Shown here: in pieces, positions 38,963 to 48,095 of the stretch
How the letters are laid out: every line of letters begins with the position of its first letter
Position numbering within the stretch: position 1 is the first letter of the stretch
Assembly: GCF_014287475.1 (NCBI RefSeq)
Contig: NZ_JACOPF010000001.1
Coordinates: forward strand, 124,001 to 188,000
Direction of reading: 5' to 3'
Length of the DNA: 64,000 nucleotides
Source of the DNA: Mediterraneibacter hominis
Lineage (GTDB): Bacteria; Bacillota; Clostridia; Lachnospirales; Lachnospiraceae
Notes under the pieces: model-generated
The model's input: the letters and a program-made list of their open reading frames with translations, nothing else
Database searches by the model: none
Told to the model about the DNA's origin: nothing
Translations under genes and position numbers: made by a program

Positions 38963-39340
38963 AAGAATAAAACGATATTTGAATAAATGGGAGGCATATA
39001 CACAATTTAGGGCGACTACTGTCTGTTCAACCTTAGATTACCCACCAATGAGGAACACCTAATCGACGTTTGGGGGCAGCGCCATCTGCGCAATTTAAAG
39101 CAACATCATAAAATCCTGTGCTACAATCTACTCACTCCGGCAAGCTTTATTCTCAGCTCGTTGATGTAGAGGGGGAAGCACAGGCACTTTTTCTTCGGTT
39201 GGTAAAAGAATATGCTGAAAGGGAAGATGTTACCGAATAGCAAAAGCTGAGAACCCAATGGAGTGGGTACGGTAGATGAATAATATAGCAGCAAAGTTAC
39301 TGAAGTAGTAAATGCGTGGATAATTCCTATTTCCGTATGA
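38963..39340 (+). pseudogene. tnpV: Decayed TnpV-family transposon gene
   Basis: Reading through several frames recovers a TnpV-type protein, the small accessory protein of Tn4451-like and related clostridial mobile elements: NKTIFE-stop-MGGIYTQ, then GDYCLFNLRLPTNEEHLI, VWGQRHLRNLKQHHKIL, SGKLYSQLVDVEGEAQALF, LRLVKEYAEREDVTE, KAENPMEWV and VTEVVNAWIIPISV before TGA. The start codon is AAG instead of ATG, a TAA interrupts after GlU of TIFE, and at least three frameshifts follow. AAAGGAGG still lies upstream. It cannot make a functional protein and marks an old mobile insertion at the left side of the defence operon. Confidence 0.8.
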
Positions 39341-39383
39341 TATAAGTGTTCAACATAAAGTTTGGTATAATATAAGAGTTTTA

Positions 39384-40202
39384 TTAACCTGCAATATTTC
39401 GAATAAATTCTTCAGGATCATTTCGTATGTAATTTCGAGCTACGGCTGATAATTCTGCGTTTGGTTTTGTCATAGCCTTTAGTTCTCGAACATAGTCTTT
39501 TAACATATCACGAAATTCAGCGGAATGTGTTTCAGCATAGTTTCTCTGCGCATTTTTAATTTTTTGAATTCTCTGCTTACATATTTGTTGGAGCTCAATT
39601 CTTTTATCCACCAAAGACGGATAATTCAAATTATATACTCGTTTTGATAAAGTAACGCGCTGTGCATCCCAACAATTCATATCAGCACAAGCAGGATAAA
39701 CTTTTCCGTCTGTTTCAAATGCAATCAATGATACATCATATTCATCCGTCGGATCAAGTAAGCCACACCATTCAGTGTCAATATTTTGTCCCTGCGCAAT
39801 CGTTTTTGTGTCCTTTTTCAAAGGAAAATATGAATGCTTACTTGTATTTGGAACCGGTGCGGCTAAACGATAGTTTTTCCAGTCAAATGCCAGCCACCAG
39901 TATGCCTCCGTACTGGTAGCTGTTTCAATTCCGCAGTTTTTCTTTAATTCTTTTGGTTGCTTTTTGGGGCGAAAGTGGTCCATATGGTAGTTTGACGCTA
40001 TATCTTGAGTTTCTGTGTACCAACATTTCCCATGTGATAGTTTAATATAATGTTCTTTTAGTTTTCCCCAATAATCTGCATGCCGATCGATAAAATCATT
40101 ACGCTGTTCCGGCGGAAGCTGCATCAGTTCTTTTGTAAGTTTTTCTCCCTCAGCAATTAGTTCCGGCGAAGGAGGATTGTTAAATAGATCAATGAAAATC
40201 AT
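39384..40202 (-). CDS. HNH endonuclease, Septu PtuB-like
   Basis: A 272-residue protein with the HNH core HMDHFRPKK (residues 73-81), the form typical of PtuB and of HNH effectors paired with ATPases or retrons. Most relatives have CxYC(E) just before the core; here it is CWYTE (Cys60, Thr63), so one zinc ligand is missing. The C-terminal half is helical. Its start overlaps the ATPase gene by 4 bases (ATGA), the normal PtuA-PtuB arrangement. It probably cuts DNA or another nucleic acid when the ATPase partner senses phage infection; target is unknown. Confidence 0.82.
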   Translation of the reverse strand: MIFIDLFNNPPSPELIAEGEKLTKELMQLPPEQRNDFIDRHADYWGKLKEHYIKLSHGKCWYTETQDIASNYHMDHFRPKKQPKELKKNCGIETATSTEAYWWLAFDWKNYRLAAPVPNTSKHSYFPLKKDTKTIAQGQNIDTEWCGLLDPTDEYDVSLIAFETDGKVYPACADMNCWDAQRVTLSKRVYNLNYPSLVDKRIELQQICKQRIQKIKNAQRNYAETHSAEFRDMLKDYVRELKAMTKPNAELSAVARNYIRNDPEEFIRNIAG

Positions 40203-41728
40203 TTGTTTTCCTCCTCCAATATTTCTTCCAAAATATCATCCATCAGTTTCGTCATTTTCTTTCGATCATCATCTGTAATAGGCTTATCTTGAAACTCCGG
40301 CCGAGAATAAAGATGTTCAAGAAATTGTCCATACAGAGGATCTCTCGTAGTTCTCGAAAATCCAAGCTGCTCTAATTCTTGAGCCAATTGAGAAAGTTCT
40401 TCATTTTCTTCTGCTGTACGATTCTTTTTATATTGTAATTGTAGTTTTCTATCTAATTTGCTTTGCGTTTCAGCATCAAGTGTTGTAGGTAATCCAAACA
40501 AATCACTGATCAACAGGCCGGCCACCCCCATACCTTTGGGGTCTACTTCCGGTATTCTAACAGTAGCTCCATCAGTTGTACGGTCAAAGATCGTTACCGC
40601 TTCTTTCTTTAGTCCGCCAATCACGATTGGATCGTGTGTTGAAATGATGACCTGACTACTTTCGTTTTGACCGACAACATCTTTGATAAGTGTCAAATAG
40701 TCGAATTTCCAGGCAGGGTTCAAGTGGGTATCCGGTTCATCCAATAAAAACAAAGACTCTTTTGACCGAGTAAATTTCAATAAACCTAGTACCATCAAAA
40801 GTTGTTGTTCTCCTTCGCTCAGCTCGTTAAATGTGATAATCGTCCCATCTGTTTTCCTGACTTTAATACGAACTTCTTCCATTAGGTCAGAAATATATGT
40901 GCTCTCGAGATTTTTGAAAAATTCAACATTGTTCCCGTATTTTTCTGCAAAAGCTTGTAGTTTTTCTTGATCTTTTAAGTAGAGATATGTGACTTCCTTT
41001 TTTACGGTTTTTATCCCTTCCTCAAAAGATTCGGTTTCTTTTAAAGGAGCCAAAGCATATTCATACAGACTGTTGAGAAAATCCCGCACGACTCCACGAG
41101 CTCCCCAAAACTCTGCTTTAGGATGAGATTTTCCTTTTACCCACTCTGCTTTTTTTAGTACAAAAAGCACCGATTCGACAGCTTCTATGTCAAAATATTC
41201 TTTCAAAAACCTCTGGTTTTTCTCTTCAAAAAAAGAGAAGAATGCCAGTAAAACAAAGTTGCTGTGAATCAAACGAGCATAAAACAGCGGGCGGAGCGTC
41301 TCGTTATCTCCATTTAACAGTGCATCGTAAAAATTTCTTTGATGTTTGGCAAAATGCTTTTCCAACCGATTACTTGGACCAGAATAATAGGCAAAAACAT
41401 GTTCCGGTAAATAGTCCCGACGTTGTTTATAGAATGCTGTTTTGGTGAGTTTTTTATCATCTACAAGAAACTCTCGTTTACTTTTTGTCGCATCATTTTT
41501 TATTTCCACAGTATGGCTGGAACATTTATAAATTATTTCATAAGAAAAATCTTTGGTAACTACTCCGAGATCCAAATCTCGAAAGATGATGACAATTGCC
41601 TCTAAAAGATTTGATTTGCCGGCACCGTTGCGGCCAATAAATACAGAGGTCAATTGTGATTCATCTATATCTATTTGAAAATCTTTCAGATTCTTAAAAT
41701 CTTTAATTTTCAGTTTATCTATTCTCAT
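40199..41728 (-). CDS. AAA/SMC-like ATPase, Septu PtuA-like
   Basis: A 509-residue ATPase of the OLD/RecF-like AAA_15/AAA_21 group. Walker A is GRNGAGKS (32-39), signature LSEGEQQ (303-309), Walker B LFLLDE (326-331) with catalytic Glu, and a switch His in STHD (365). A helical insertion separates the two halves of the ATPase. The C-terminal ~130 residues after IPEVDP are typical of ATPases paired with HNH nucleases. No TOPRIM domain is present, which separates it from OLD and from AriA/AriB of PARIS. Its 5' end overlaps hsdS by 14 bases, so it is translated as part of the restriction operon. Confidence 0.85.
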   Translation of the reverse strand: MRIDKLKIKDFKNLKDFQIDIDESQLTSVFIGRNGAGKSNLLEAIVIIFRDLDLGVVTKDFSYEIIYKCSSHTVEIKNDATKSKREFLVDDKKLTKTAFYKQRRDYLPEHVFAYYSGPSNRLEKHFAKHQRNFYDALLNGDNETLRPLFYARLIHSNFVLLAFFSFFEEKNQRFLKEYFDIEAVESVLFVLKKAEWVKGKSHPKAEFWGARGVVRDFLNSLYEYALAPLKETESFEEGIKTVKKEVTYLYLKDQEKLQAFAEKYGNNVEFFKNLESTYISDLMEEVRIKVRKTDGTIITFNELSEGEQQLLMVLGLLKFTRSKESLFLLDEPDTHLNPAWKFDYLTLIKDVVGQNESSQVIISTHDPIVIGGLKKEAVTIFDRTTDGATVRIPEVDPKGMGVAGLLISDLFGLPTTLDAETQSKLDRKLQLQYKKNRTAEENEELSQLAQELEQLGFSRTTRDPLYGQFLEHLYSRPEFQDKPITDDDRKKMTKLMDDILEEILEEENK

Positions 41729-43322
41729 TTGCGGCCTCCAAATAGGACTCTCCGTTCTCTCTGCTCTCTACCACACTGCCATTATTGATGAGTTCTTTCA
41801 ATTGTGCATAGAAATCATCAATCGGAAGTCCCGTTTCACTTTTTAGATTTTCAGGAGTTAAGCTCATGCCTTTTGACAGTGCTTCCATTATTGTTTTACG
41901 CATAAAAATTACCTTTGCTTTTTGATTAGTAACTTGTTTAGGTTTAACTTTTTCAATTTCTATTGTTTCCAAAAAACTTCGTTTTAATAGCTCAATAGAA
42001 CTTTCCTCGGCAGGGTCGTTGGTGCCAAGTTCGCCACGAAAAGCACGGGCAAGGATGGATTTTTTGATAAGGTCGATTTGCTTCAGCACTGCTTCGGCGG
42101 ATTCTTTGGCTTGCTGTTCTTTAGCGAGGAGATCGTCTAGGATACGGACAATTTCGGTTTGTTCGGGAACGGCTGGAATGGGTAAAATAATTTCTTTAAG
42201 TTTTTTGGCATTTATACCGGGTTGGGCTATTCCTGCGCTAAACTCTGTAATTTGGCTCCAATACATTTGTGATTGTAGAAAACAGTATAGATATTGAGGT
42301 GACAATTTTGCTGACTTTATTTTTATGCGAATTAGATACGAGGCAAAAACTGCTTCAACATCATCTACAATTAAATAGCTTTTTCCAGTAGTCGCACCTG
42401 TCCTTGCAATCATAATATCATTTTTGGAAACTGCATATCGATCAAAATCGCTATCACTTATTTTGCAAAATGGGACATCATTCCAATTTACGATTCCGTT
42501 TTGAATATCTGTAATGCGCAGAAATTTGGGTCCAATTTGCTCTTGAGATGCACTTTCTGTATATCCGTATTGTGAATCAATATATTTTCCAAGACTAGTT
42601 TCTTCCCAACTCTCCATCCCCACGCCATGTTCTTTTCTCCACAGGGCAGTGAGTTTGCCAGTGAAGGCTTTGTGTAGGATAGCGGCTTTGCGGGTTTCAA
42701 AGCTGTCCAGCGCATACTGCGCCTTTTGCTTTGCCTCGTCCAGCTTGGCAAACAGGCTTTCTATGCGGTCAACAATCCGCTGTTGTTCAGGTAGTGGAGG
42801 GAGAGGAAGTGGATAGGTTTTCACATATTTAGGTTGTGCCCTCATTAAGGATCCACCTACACCAGAGACATTTGATAACATGTATTCTCTAAAATAAGGT
42901 GTTCTAAAGCAATACATAAGATAATCAGAATAAATTTGGGGATTTCTAATAATTATCCATTCTGAAGAAGCCAGCAAAGCATTTTCTGTATATTGTGAAA
43001 CCTTCCATACACGGTTAATACGAGGATTGATTTTACATAGTAGTACATCGCCTTTTTCAACTCTTTGCTTTGTAGAGCCAATTTCACTGCCCATTGTAAT
43101 TTCGGGATAATCATCTGCACTGCTTGGCACGCTATAAAGTTCAAAAAAATCATTAGGATGTTTTGATGGATCTATACTTGATGATTGATATTGATTTATT
43201 GAATCTAATGTTACCCAACACCAATTCTCCGGCACCTTGTATGGTTGTTCCGAATCCGGCACCAATGCCGCCTGCAAACGTTCTTCGGGTGTCAGGTTTT
43301 CTTTTTTCTTTCCTTTTGCCAT
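41715..43322 (-). CDS. hsdS: Type I restriction specificity subunit with C-terminal extra domain
   Basis: A 535-residue HsdS. Two target-recognition domains each end in a conserved helix: LPLPPLPEQQRIVDRIESLF and LPIPAVPEQTEIVRILDDLL mark the two halves. After residue ~455 an additional ~80-residue segment (IFMRKTIMEALSKGMSLTPENL, DDFYAQLKELINNGSVVE) looks like a winged-helix domain, which is not part of standard HsdS and makes the protein longer than usual. It recognises the bipartite DNA sequence for HsdM and HsdR. The start overlaps the hsdM stop by one base (TAATG). Confidence 0.93.
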   Translation of the reverse strand: MAKGKKKENLTPEERLQAALVPDSEQPYKVPENWCWVTLDSINQYQSSSIDPSKHPNDFFELYSVPSSADDYPEITMGSEIGSTKQRVEKGDVLLCKINPRINRVWKVSQYTENALLASSEWIIIRNPQIYSDYLMYCFRTPYFREYMLSNVSGVGGSLMRAQPKYVKTYPLPLPPLPEQQRIVDRIESLFAKLDEAKQKAQYALDSFETRKAAILHKAFTGKLTALWRKEHGVGMESWEETSLGKYIDSQYGYTESASQEQIGPKFLRITDIQNGIVNWNDVPFCKISDSDFDRYAVSKNDIMIARTGATTGKSYLIVDDVEAVFASYLIRIKIKSAKLSPQYLYCFLQSQMYWSQITEFSAGIAQPGINAKKLKEIILPIPAVPEQTEIVRILDDLLAKEQQAKESAEAVLKQIDLIKKSILARAFRGELGTNDPAEESSIELLKRSFLETIEIEKVKPKQVTNQKAKVIFMRKTIMEALSKGMSLTPENLKSETGLPIDDFYAQLKELINNGSVVESRENGESYLEAANENR

Positions 43323-44845
43323 TAATCCTGCACCTCCAGCGCTCGCAGTTCTTTCACCACGCTCATCAACAGGTTGACCGCTTCTTCCAGATTGGAGGCG
43401 GCTTTCTCGGCGCTGTCCGTCGGGGCGGGCAGGTCGTTATAATCAAAAACGGAATCGTCACGAACCAGTCCAAGGTCAAGGGTGTCGCCCTTTTCGGCGA
43501 TTTGTTCTCTTGTAAATACGCTGAAGCGTTCGTCCTCCACAGCGCGGCGGTCTTTAGAGGTGTAGGCTTTTACAAAATCGGTGAAATGCTCTTTTTTCAG
43601 CGGCGTTGTCTTGCCGAAAGAGGGCATATTGGTGCGCAGATCATAGAACCAAACCTCTTTGGTGTTGGCTTTTTCGGTTTTGCCACGGGTGAAGAAAAGC
43701 ACATTGGTTTTGACTCCCTGCGCATAGAAAATACCGGTGGGCAGTCGCAGAATCGTGTGAAGATTGCAAAAATCCATCAGTTCTCGGCGAACACTTGTTC
43801 CGTCACCGTCGGCAAACAGCACATTATCCGGCAAAACGACGGCACAGCGGGCGTTTCCGTCCGCTTTTAAACTGCGGTAGATCACCTGCAAGAAATTCAG
43901 CTGTTTGTTGGATGTCTGAAACGAAATATCATCACGAGAGGTACGCTCGCCGCCTTTTTTGGTTCCGAAGGGCGGGTTGGTCAAGATTACGTCAAAGCCT
44001 TTCAGCCTTTTGGCGCTTGGTGACAGGGAGTCCTCGCAGAAAATATACGCCGGAACATTGTGCAGGTAGGCGTTCATCAGAGCCAAGCGGTGTGCATCGT
44101 GTACCAGTTCAACGCCGTAGAAAGATTCCTGAAAAGCCGCTGTTTCCTGATCGGAAAGAGAGTAGAGGTTCACACCATCAACAGCGTGCTGATAGGCGGA
44201 AATCATAAAGCCAAATGTACCGCAGGCAGGGTCAAAGCATTTTTCGCCGAGTTTCGGAGAAATCAGAACGGTCATCACATCAATGAGCACACGGGGAGTA
44301 AAATACTGTCCTGCGCCGGATTTCTTCTCGTCGGCATTCTTTTGCAGCAAGCCTTCGTAAAGGTCGCCGAGGCCTTCCTGCTTTGCCTCGAACCAGTCCA
44401 GTTTGTTGATTTCCGAAATGATTTTCTGTAAGTTTTTCGGTTCTTCAATGCTGGATACAGCTTTTGCGTAAATATCGCTGATTTTGGGAATACCGATGCT
44501 GCCTAGTTCGGAAAGCAGTTCCATATAATAGTTTTTCAGTTTAATACCTTCCAAGGTGGTAAGATGCTCCCAAGAGTAGTCGTAAAGCAGCGGCTTTATG
44601 GATTCCTTTTCTTCTTCGGGCAGCTGTTCAACTGCTTTACCTTTTTTGCGGGCGTACTGCTCCAAAGAATTCTGATATGTCTTCAGCACATCGGCTTTCA
44701 GGGTGTTTTCTTCGCCGGTTTCATCCAGCATTTTCAGGAAAAGAATATAGGTGAGCTCCGTAACATACTGGTGATAGGTAATACCGTCGTCACGCAGAAC
44801 ATTGCAGAGATTCCATAGTTTTTGAACAATATCGATGGTACTCAT
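43322..44845 (-). CDS. hsdM: Type I restriction-modification DNA methyltransferase
   Basis: A 507-residue N6-adenine methyltransferase. An N-terminal helical HsdM_N domain is followed by GAGQYFTPR (177-185), SAM motif I FDPACGTFGF (204-213) and catalytic motif IV NPPF (290-293). With two HsdM and one HsdS it methylates host sites to protect them. It overlaps hsdR and hsdS by a single base on each side, which fixes both start and stop. All motifs look active. Confidence 0.96.
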   Translation of the reverse strand: MSTIDIVQKLWNLCNVLRDDGITYHQYVTELTYILFLKMLDETGEENTLKADVLKTYQNSLEQYARKKGKAVEQLPEEEKESIKPLLYDYSWEHLTTLEGIKLKNYYMELLSELGSIGIPKISDIYAKAVSSIEEPKNLQKIISEINKLDWFEAKQEGLGDLYEGLLQKNADEKKSGAGQYFTPRVLIDVMTVLISPKLGEKCFDPACGTFGFMISAYQHAVDGVNLYSLSDQETAAFQESFYGVELVHDAHRLALMNAYLHNVPAYIFCEDSLSPSAKRLKGFDVILTNPPFGTKKGGERTSRDDISFQTSNKQLNFLQVIYRSLKADGNARCAVVLPDNVLFADGDGTSVRRELMDFCNLHTILRLPTGIFYAQGVKTNVLFFTRGKTEKANTKEVWFYDLRTNMPSFGKTTPLKKEHFTDFVKAYTSKDRRAVEDERFSVFTREQIAEKGDTLDLGLVRDDSVFDYNDLPAPTDSAEKAASNLEEAVNLLMSVVKELRALEVQD

Positions 44846-47800
44846 TATGCGGCTCCTTCATAAATATAAGTGTTGATTTCACGAATGATTTCCACGAGCG
44901 TTCCGCCGAATTTCTTGTTGAATCGGACAAAACCGCCTTCCATTTTAAATACCGGGGCTTCAAAGGTTTCCGTATTCAAAATGCTTTCGTGCAGCATATA
45001 GGTTTTGATTTTTTCCAAAAGGTCAAGCTGCATTTTGTTGAAACGATGTGCAGCAGTCAGCTTGGCAAAAGCAGCCTCAATACGCTCCTCGTGGTTAAAC
45101 AGCGGCGTTTTCAGAACAGCCTTACGAACATGGGCAATAATATCTGCCACAATATGTGCATTGGTAACGGCGCTGGCGGCTTCGTTCAGGCTGGTTTCCG
45201 TGAAATTTTCATTATCCAAAGCGAGTTTCAATTCTCTGAGCTGTGCTCTGGTCATATCACTGGGTTTGGTGCAGGCGATTCGGATTGCTTCAATCTTGTC
45301 TTTGTTTTCATTAATATATTTCGTAAAAGCGTCCAGATAATCTTCCGGCTTTTTTGTACTGCCATATCCACGGGTAGTTTCCTTCAAGATGTCTGCTTTT
45401 TCAGAATAGAAGTAACCTTTTTTCTTACCCTTGAGCGAATCTACCCACAGTAAAAAGTCTCTATCTTTTTTGCAGATCTCGATAAACTTATCTTGTGTGC
45501 AGGATTTCAGCTTGTGTGCATAGGTTTTCAAGTCAATACCGCCTAATCTCTCAGAAATATCGTATTTCTGCTCCGGTGTAAGATCATAGCTTTTGCGCTG
45601 AAGTCTTGCAAGAATACGATCTATGATCTGCTGTTTATTTTCTTCACCGTTGCGGAACAGATCTTCGAGTAGTTCCGGCATTGTTTTCTTTACAGAAACA
45701 GATTTCATTCCGGAAGTGGAATCTAAATCCTCATATACACGCACGGCATCGAAAATATTGAAATGCGTTTTGCCGATTTCGGGACACAGACGTGTGGCAC
45801 GACCGAGCATCTGTTCAAATAGAATACGGCTGTTGATCTTTCGCATAAATACAAGGTTGCAGATAGCTGGAACATCAATGCCGGTTGTCAGTAAATCAAC
45901 GGTAACGGCAATGTTGGGATACTGATTGTTTTTGAACTGTTTGATTACCTGCAAAATTTTCTTTTTATTGCCGCCGGCGGTTTTACCGGTAATTTTCATA
46001 ATTGCATCATTGGAAACACCATATGGCTTATAAATATCACGAAGAGTATCGACAATTCGATCGGCGTGGTTATCATTTACAGCAAAAATCAATGTCTTTT
46101 CTCTGCTTTCGGGATTTATGTAATTAGATATTTCCTCTAAAACCTTGCGTGTATGGTCGGGGAGGATAATTTTTCTATTGAATTCCGAAACGTCAAAATC
46201 CATCTCGTCCTGTAATTCAGAGCCGTTAATCAGCTCATTTGTGTTGGGGTCATATTGTGCAAGTGTTTCGCCCTTTTTAAATCTCGCTTTGTTTTCAATA
46301 AAATCTGTATTAATAATATAAGGTGGGTCGTGATCGACAAGCCAACCGTCGATAACAGCTTCACGATAGCTGTATGTAAAAATCGGCTCACCGAAAATTT
46401 CAGTGGTGTGCAGGGCAGGGGTAGCGGTTAAAGCTACTTTCACCGCATCAAAATACTCAATAACCTGCTTGTATTTGCTCATATAATCAGCCTGATTATC
46501 GTAGAGAATTTCTTCTTCTGTCATTTCCCTGTCGAGAATATATCCTCTGTGTGCCTCATCTACGATAATCAAATCAAAAGCACCCGGCATTAAATCAGGT
46601 GTTTCAGATAGAACAGTTCGCTTTAACAGTCCCTGTACAGTAGAAACACTGACTTTGGTTTCTGGATTGATTTCGTTGTCATTAATATCTTTAATTTCAT
46701 AAATTTTATCCAAAGTCATGAAAGCTTTCAGCTTGACATCCTTAAAGGTATCCATTGCCTGTTCCCCGAGGGATACACGGTCAACAAGGAAGAGGATTCT
46801 CTTAAATCGTTTGGATTCAAGCATTTTGTAAATCAGACCAAGTACGGTATGGGTTTTTCCGGTACCGGTTGCCATTGCAAGCAAAGCGGTACGTTTTCCG
46901 CTGATAATTGCTTCGGTTGTTTTATTGATCGCTTTGATTTGATAATCACGCAGACTCAAACCATTAGGGTTTTCCATAAAAGAGTCGTTATAAGTTGCCA
47001 AGTTTTCATTTGCCTTATCAATGTTCTGACTCAATTTTTCTTCCAGATCGCTGGGGCTGAACCAATTTCGGATCGGATAAGACTGGTTGGATGATTTTCG
47101 TGCATCTAAAAACCATATGCCGGATTTTGTCCGAAGCTGTTCCAAAAAAGCTCTGCCGTTTGAGGCGAATAGGAAAGGCACTTGATAGTCATCCCAAGAA
47201 TTCATAATATACTTTGAATGTTCTTTTTTGATGTGTGTTGCATAGTCTTTTACCTGCACATCAATGGTGGAGGCAACATCTTCCGAAACCTTTTTCGCAT
47301 CCATTAAAGCGACAAGTTTTTCTCCAATGAAGAAAGCATAATCCACATATCCATTTTTGGAAAAAGCAGAGTTGGTAGGCCATTCGCTGATAGCAATATT
47401 TCTGCCTTTCACAGGACGAGTGCCTTTACTGTAACGCAGATTGGCGGTATCTGCTTCCCAGCCTGCTTTGCGAAGCTGTTCATCTATCAGACAGCGTGTC
47501 TGTGCCTCATTCCACTGCATCATAGAAGAAACCGTTTCGGCTCGCTTTGCACGCTCTTTCTGCGTTGTACCCGAAACCGCTGTTGTTACCTGCGCGAGCT
47601 TTTTCGACAGTTCGGCAATCTTTTTTTCCTGATCTTCTATGACTGATTTTAAATCTGCCTGATGTACTTCTTCGGGCATGACAAAATCTTCGGCAATATA
47701 TCCCCAGTCACCGTAGATCTCCATAAACCAAACCGCTAAATTATATGTTATAGAAAGAAGAGTTTTCGCTTCGTCTACAGAATCTGTTCCCGCATGTACT

Positions 47801-48081
47801 GCGGAGTTTCGGGTTTTGCGAAGTACATAGAGAGTATTATCAATCTCGTGAGGGAGGAGACCGGCACGCTTCAGCAAACGAATACGGTTAGCGTGGGTAT
47901 TGTCTATTTGCGGTTCATCCATATGCTCAAATACCAATATCTCCTGAACAAGTCGTTCTGCAAACATTCCAAGTTTATAGATACAAGCATTAGGATCTGA
48001 ATATAAATAGTTTTCGGCATTAGCGCCTAATTGTGCCAGCACAGGCCAATATCTATTTAGAAATTCAAAGTTAGATTTCAT
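44845..48081 (-). CDS. hsdR: Type I restriction enzyme R subunit
   Basis: A 1078-residue motor-nuclease. The first ~140 residues form a DUF4145-type helical domain. The nuclease domain has Asp247 and DAK (261-263) as PD-(D/E)xK residues. The SF2 translocase follows, with Walker A ATGTGKT (404-410), DEAH (508-511), TATPALHTTE and the helicase C half LTTGIDVPA, then a C-terminal EcoEI-type domain. Order R-M-S and the DUF4145 plus EcoEI C-terminal domains place it nearer to EcoEI-type systems than EcoKI. It cuts unmethylated DNA after translocation. It ends on the hsdM start codon. Confidence 0.96.
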   Translation of the reverse strand: MKSNFEFLNRYWPVLAQLGANAENYLYSDPNACIYKLGMFAERLVQEILVFEHMDEPQIDNTHANRIRLLKRAGLLPHEIDNTLYVLRKTRNSAVHAGTDSVDEAKTLLSITYNLAVWFMEIYGDWGYIAEDFVMPEEVHQADLKSVIEDQEKKIAELSKKLAQVTTAVSGTTQKERAKRAETVSSMMQWNEAQTRCLIDEQLRKAGWEADTANLRYSKGTRPVKGRNIAISEWPTNSAFSKNGYVDYAFFIGEKLVALMDAKKVSEDVASTIDVQVKDYATHIKKEHSKYIMNSWDDYQVPFLFASNGRAFLEQLRTKSGIWFLDARKSSNQSYPIRNWFSPSDLEEKLSQNIDKANENLATYNDSFMENPNGLSLRDYQIKAINKTTEAIISGKRTALLAMATGTGKTHTVLGLIYKMLESKRFKRILFLVDRVSLGEQAMDTFKDVKLKAFMTLDKIYEIKDINDNEINPETKVSVSTVQGLLKRTVLSETPDLMPGAFDLIIVDEAHRGYILDREMTEEEILYDNQADYMSKYKQVIEYFDAVKVALTATPALHTTEIFGEPIFTYSYREAVIDGWLVDHDPPYIINTDFIENKARFKKGETLAQYDPNTNELINGSELQDEMDFDVSEFNRKIILPDHTRKVLEEISNYINPESREKTLIFAVNDNHADRIVDTLRDIYKPYGVSNDAIMKITGKTAGGNKKKILQVIKQFKNNQYPNIAVTVDLLTTGIDVPAICNLVFMRKINSRILFEQMLGRATRLCPEIGKTHFNIFDAVRVYEDLDSTSGMKSVSVKKTMPELLEDLFRNGEENKQQIIDRILARLQRKSYDLTPEQKYDISERLGGIDLKTYAHKLKSCTQDKFIEICKKDRDFLLWVDSLKGKKKGYFYSEKADILKETTRGYGSTKKPEDYLDAFTKYINENKDKIEAIRIACTKPSDMTRAQLRELKLALDNENFTETSLNEAASAVTNAHIVADIIAHVRKAVLKTPLFNHEERIEAAFAKLTAAHRFNKMQLDLLEKIKTYMLHESILNTETFEAPVFKMEGGFVRFNKKFGGTLVEIIREINTYIYEGAA

Positions 48082-48095
48082 AAAGCCTAATCCTC

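Noticed and set aside
39384..41728. Retron or PARIS system
   Set aside because: No reverse transcriptase or msr/msd-like RNA lies near the pair, and the nuclease partner is HNH rather than TOPRIM/DUF4435.
43163..43870. Plus-strand frame opposite hsdM and hsdS
   Set aside because: No ribosome site or domain; both minus-strand genes carry complete catalytic motifs.
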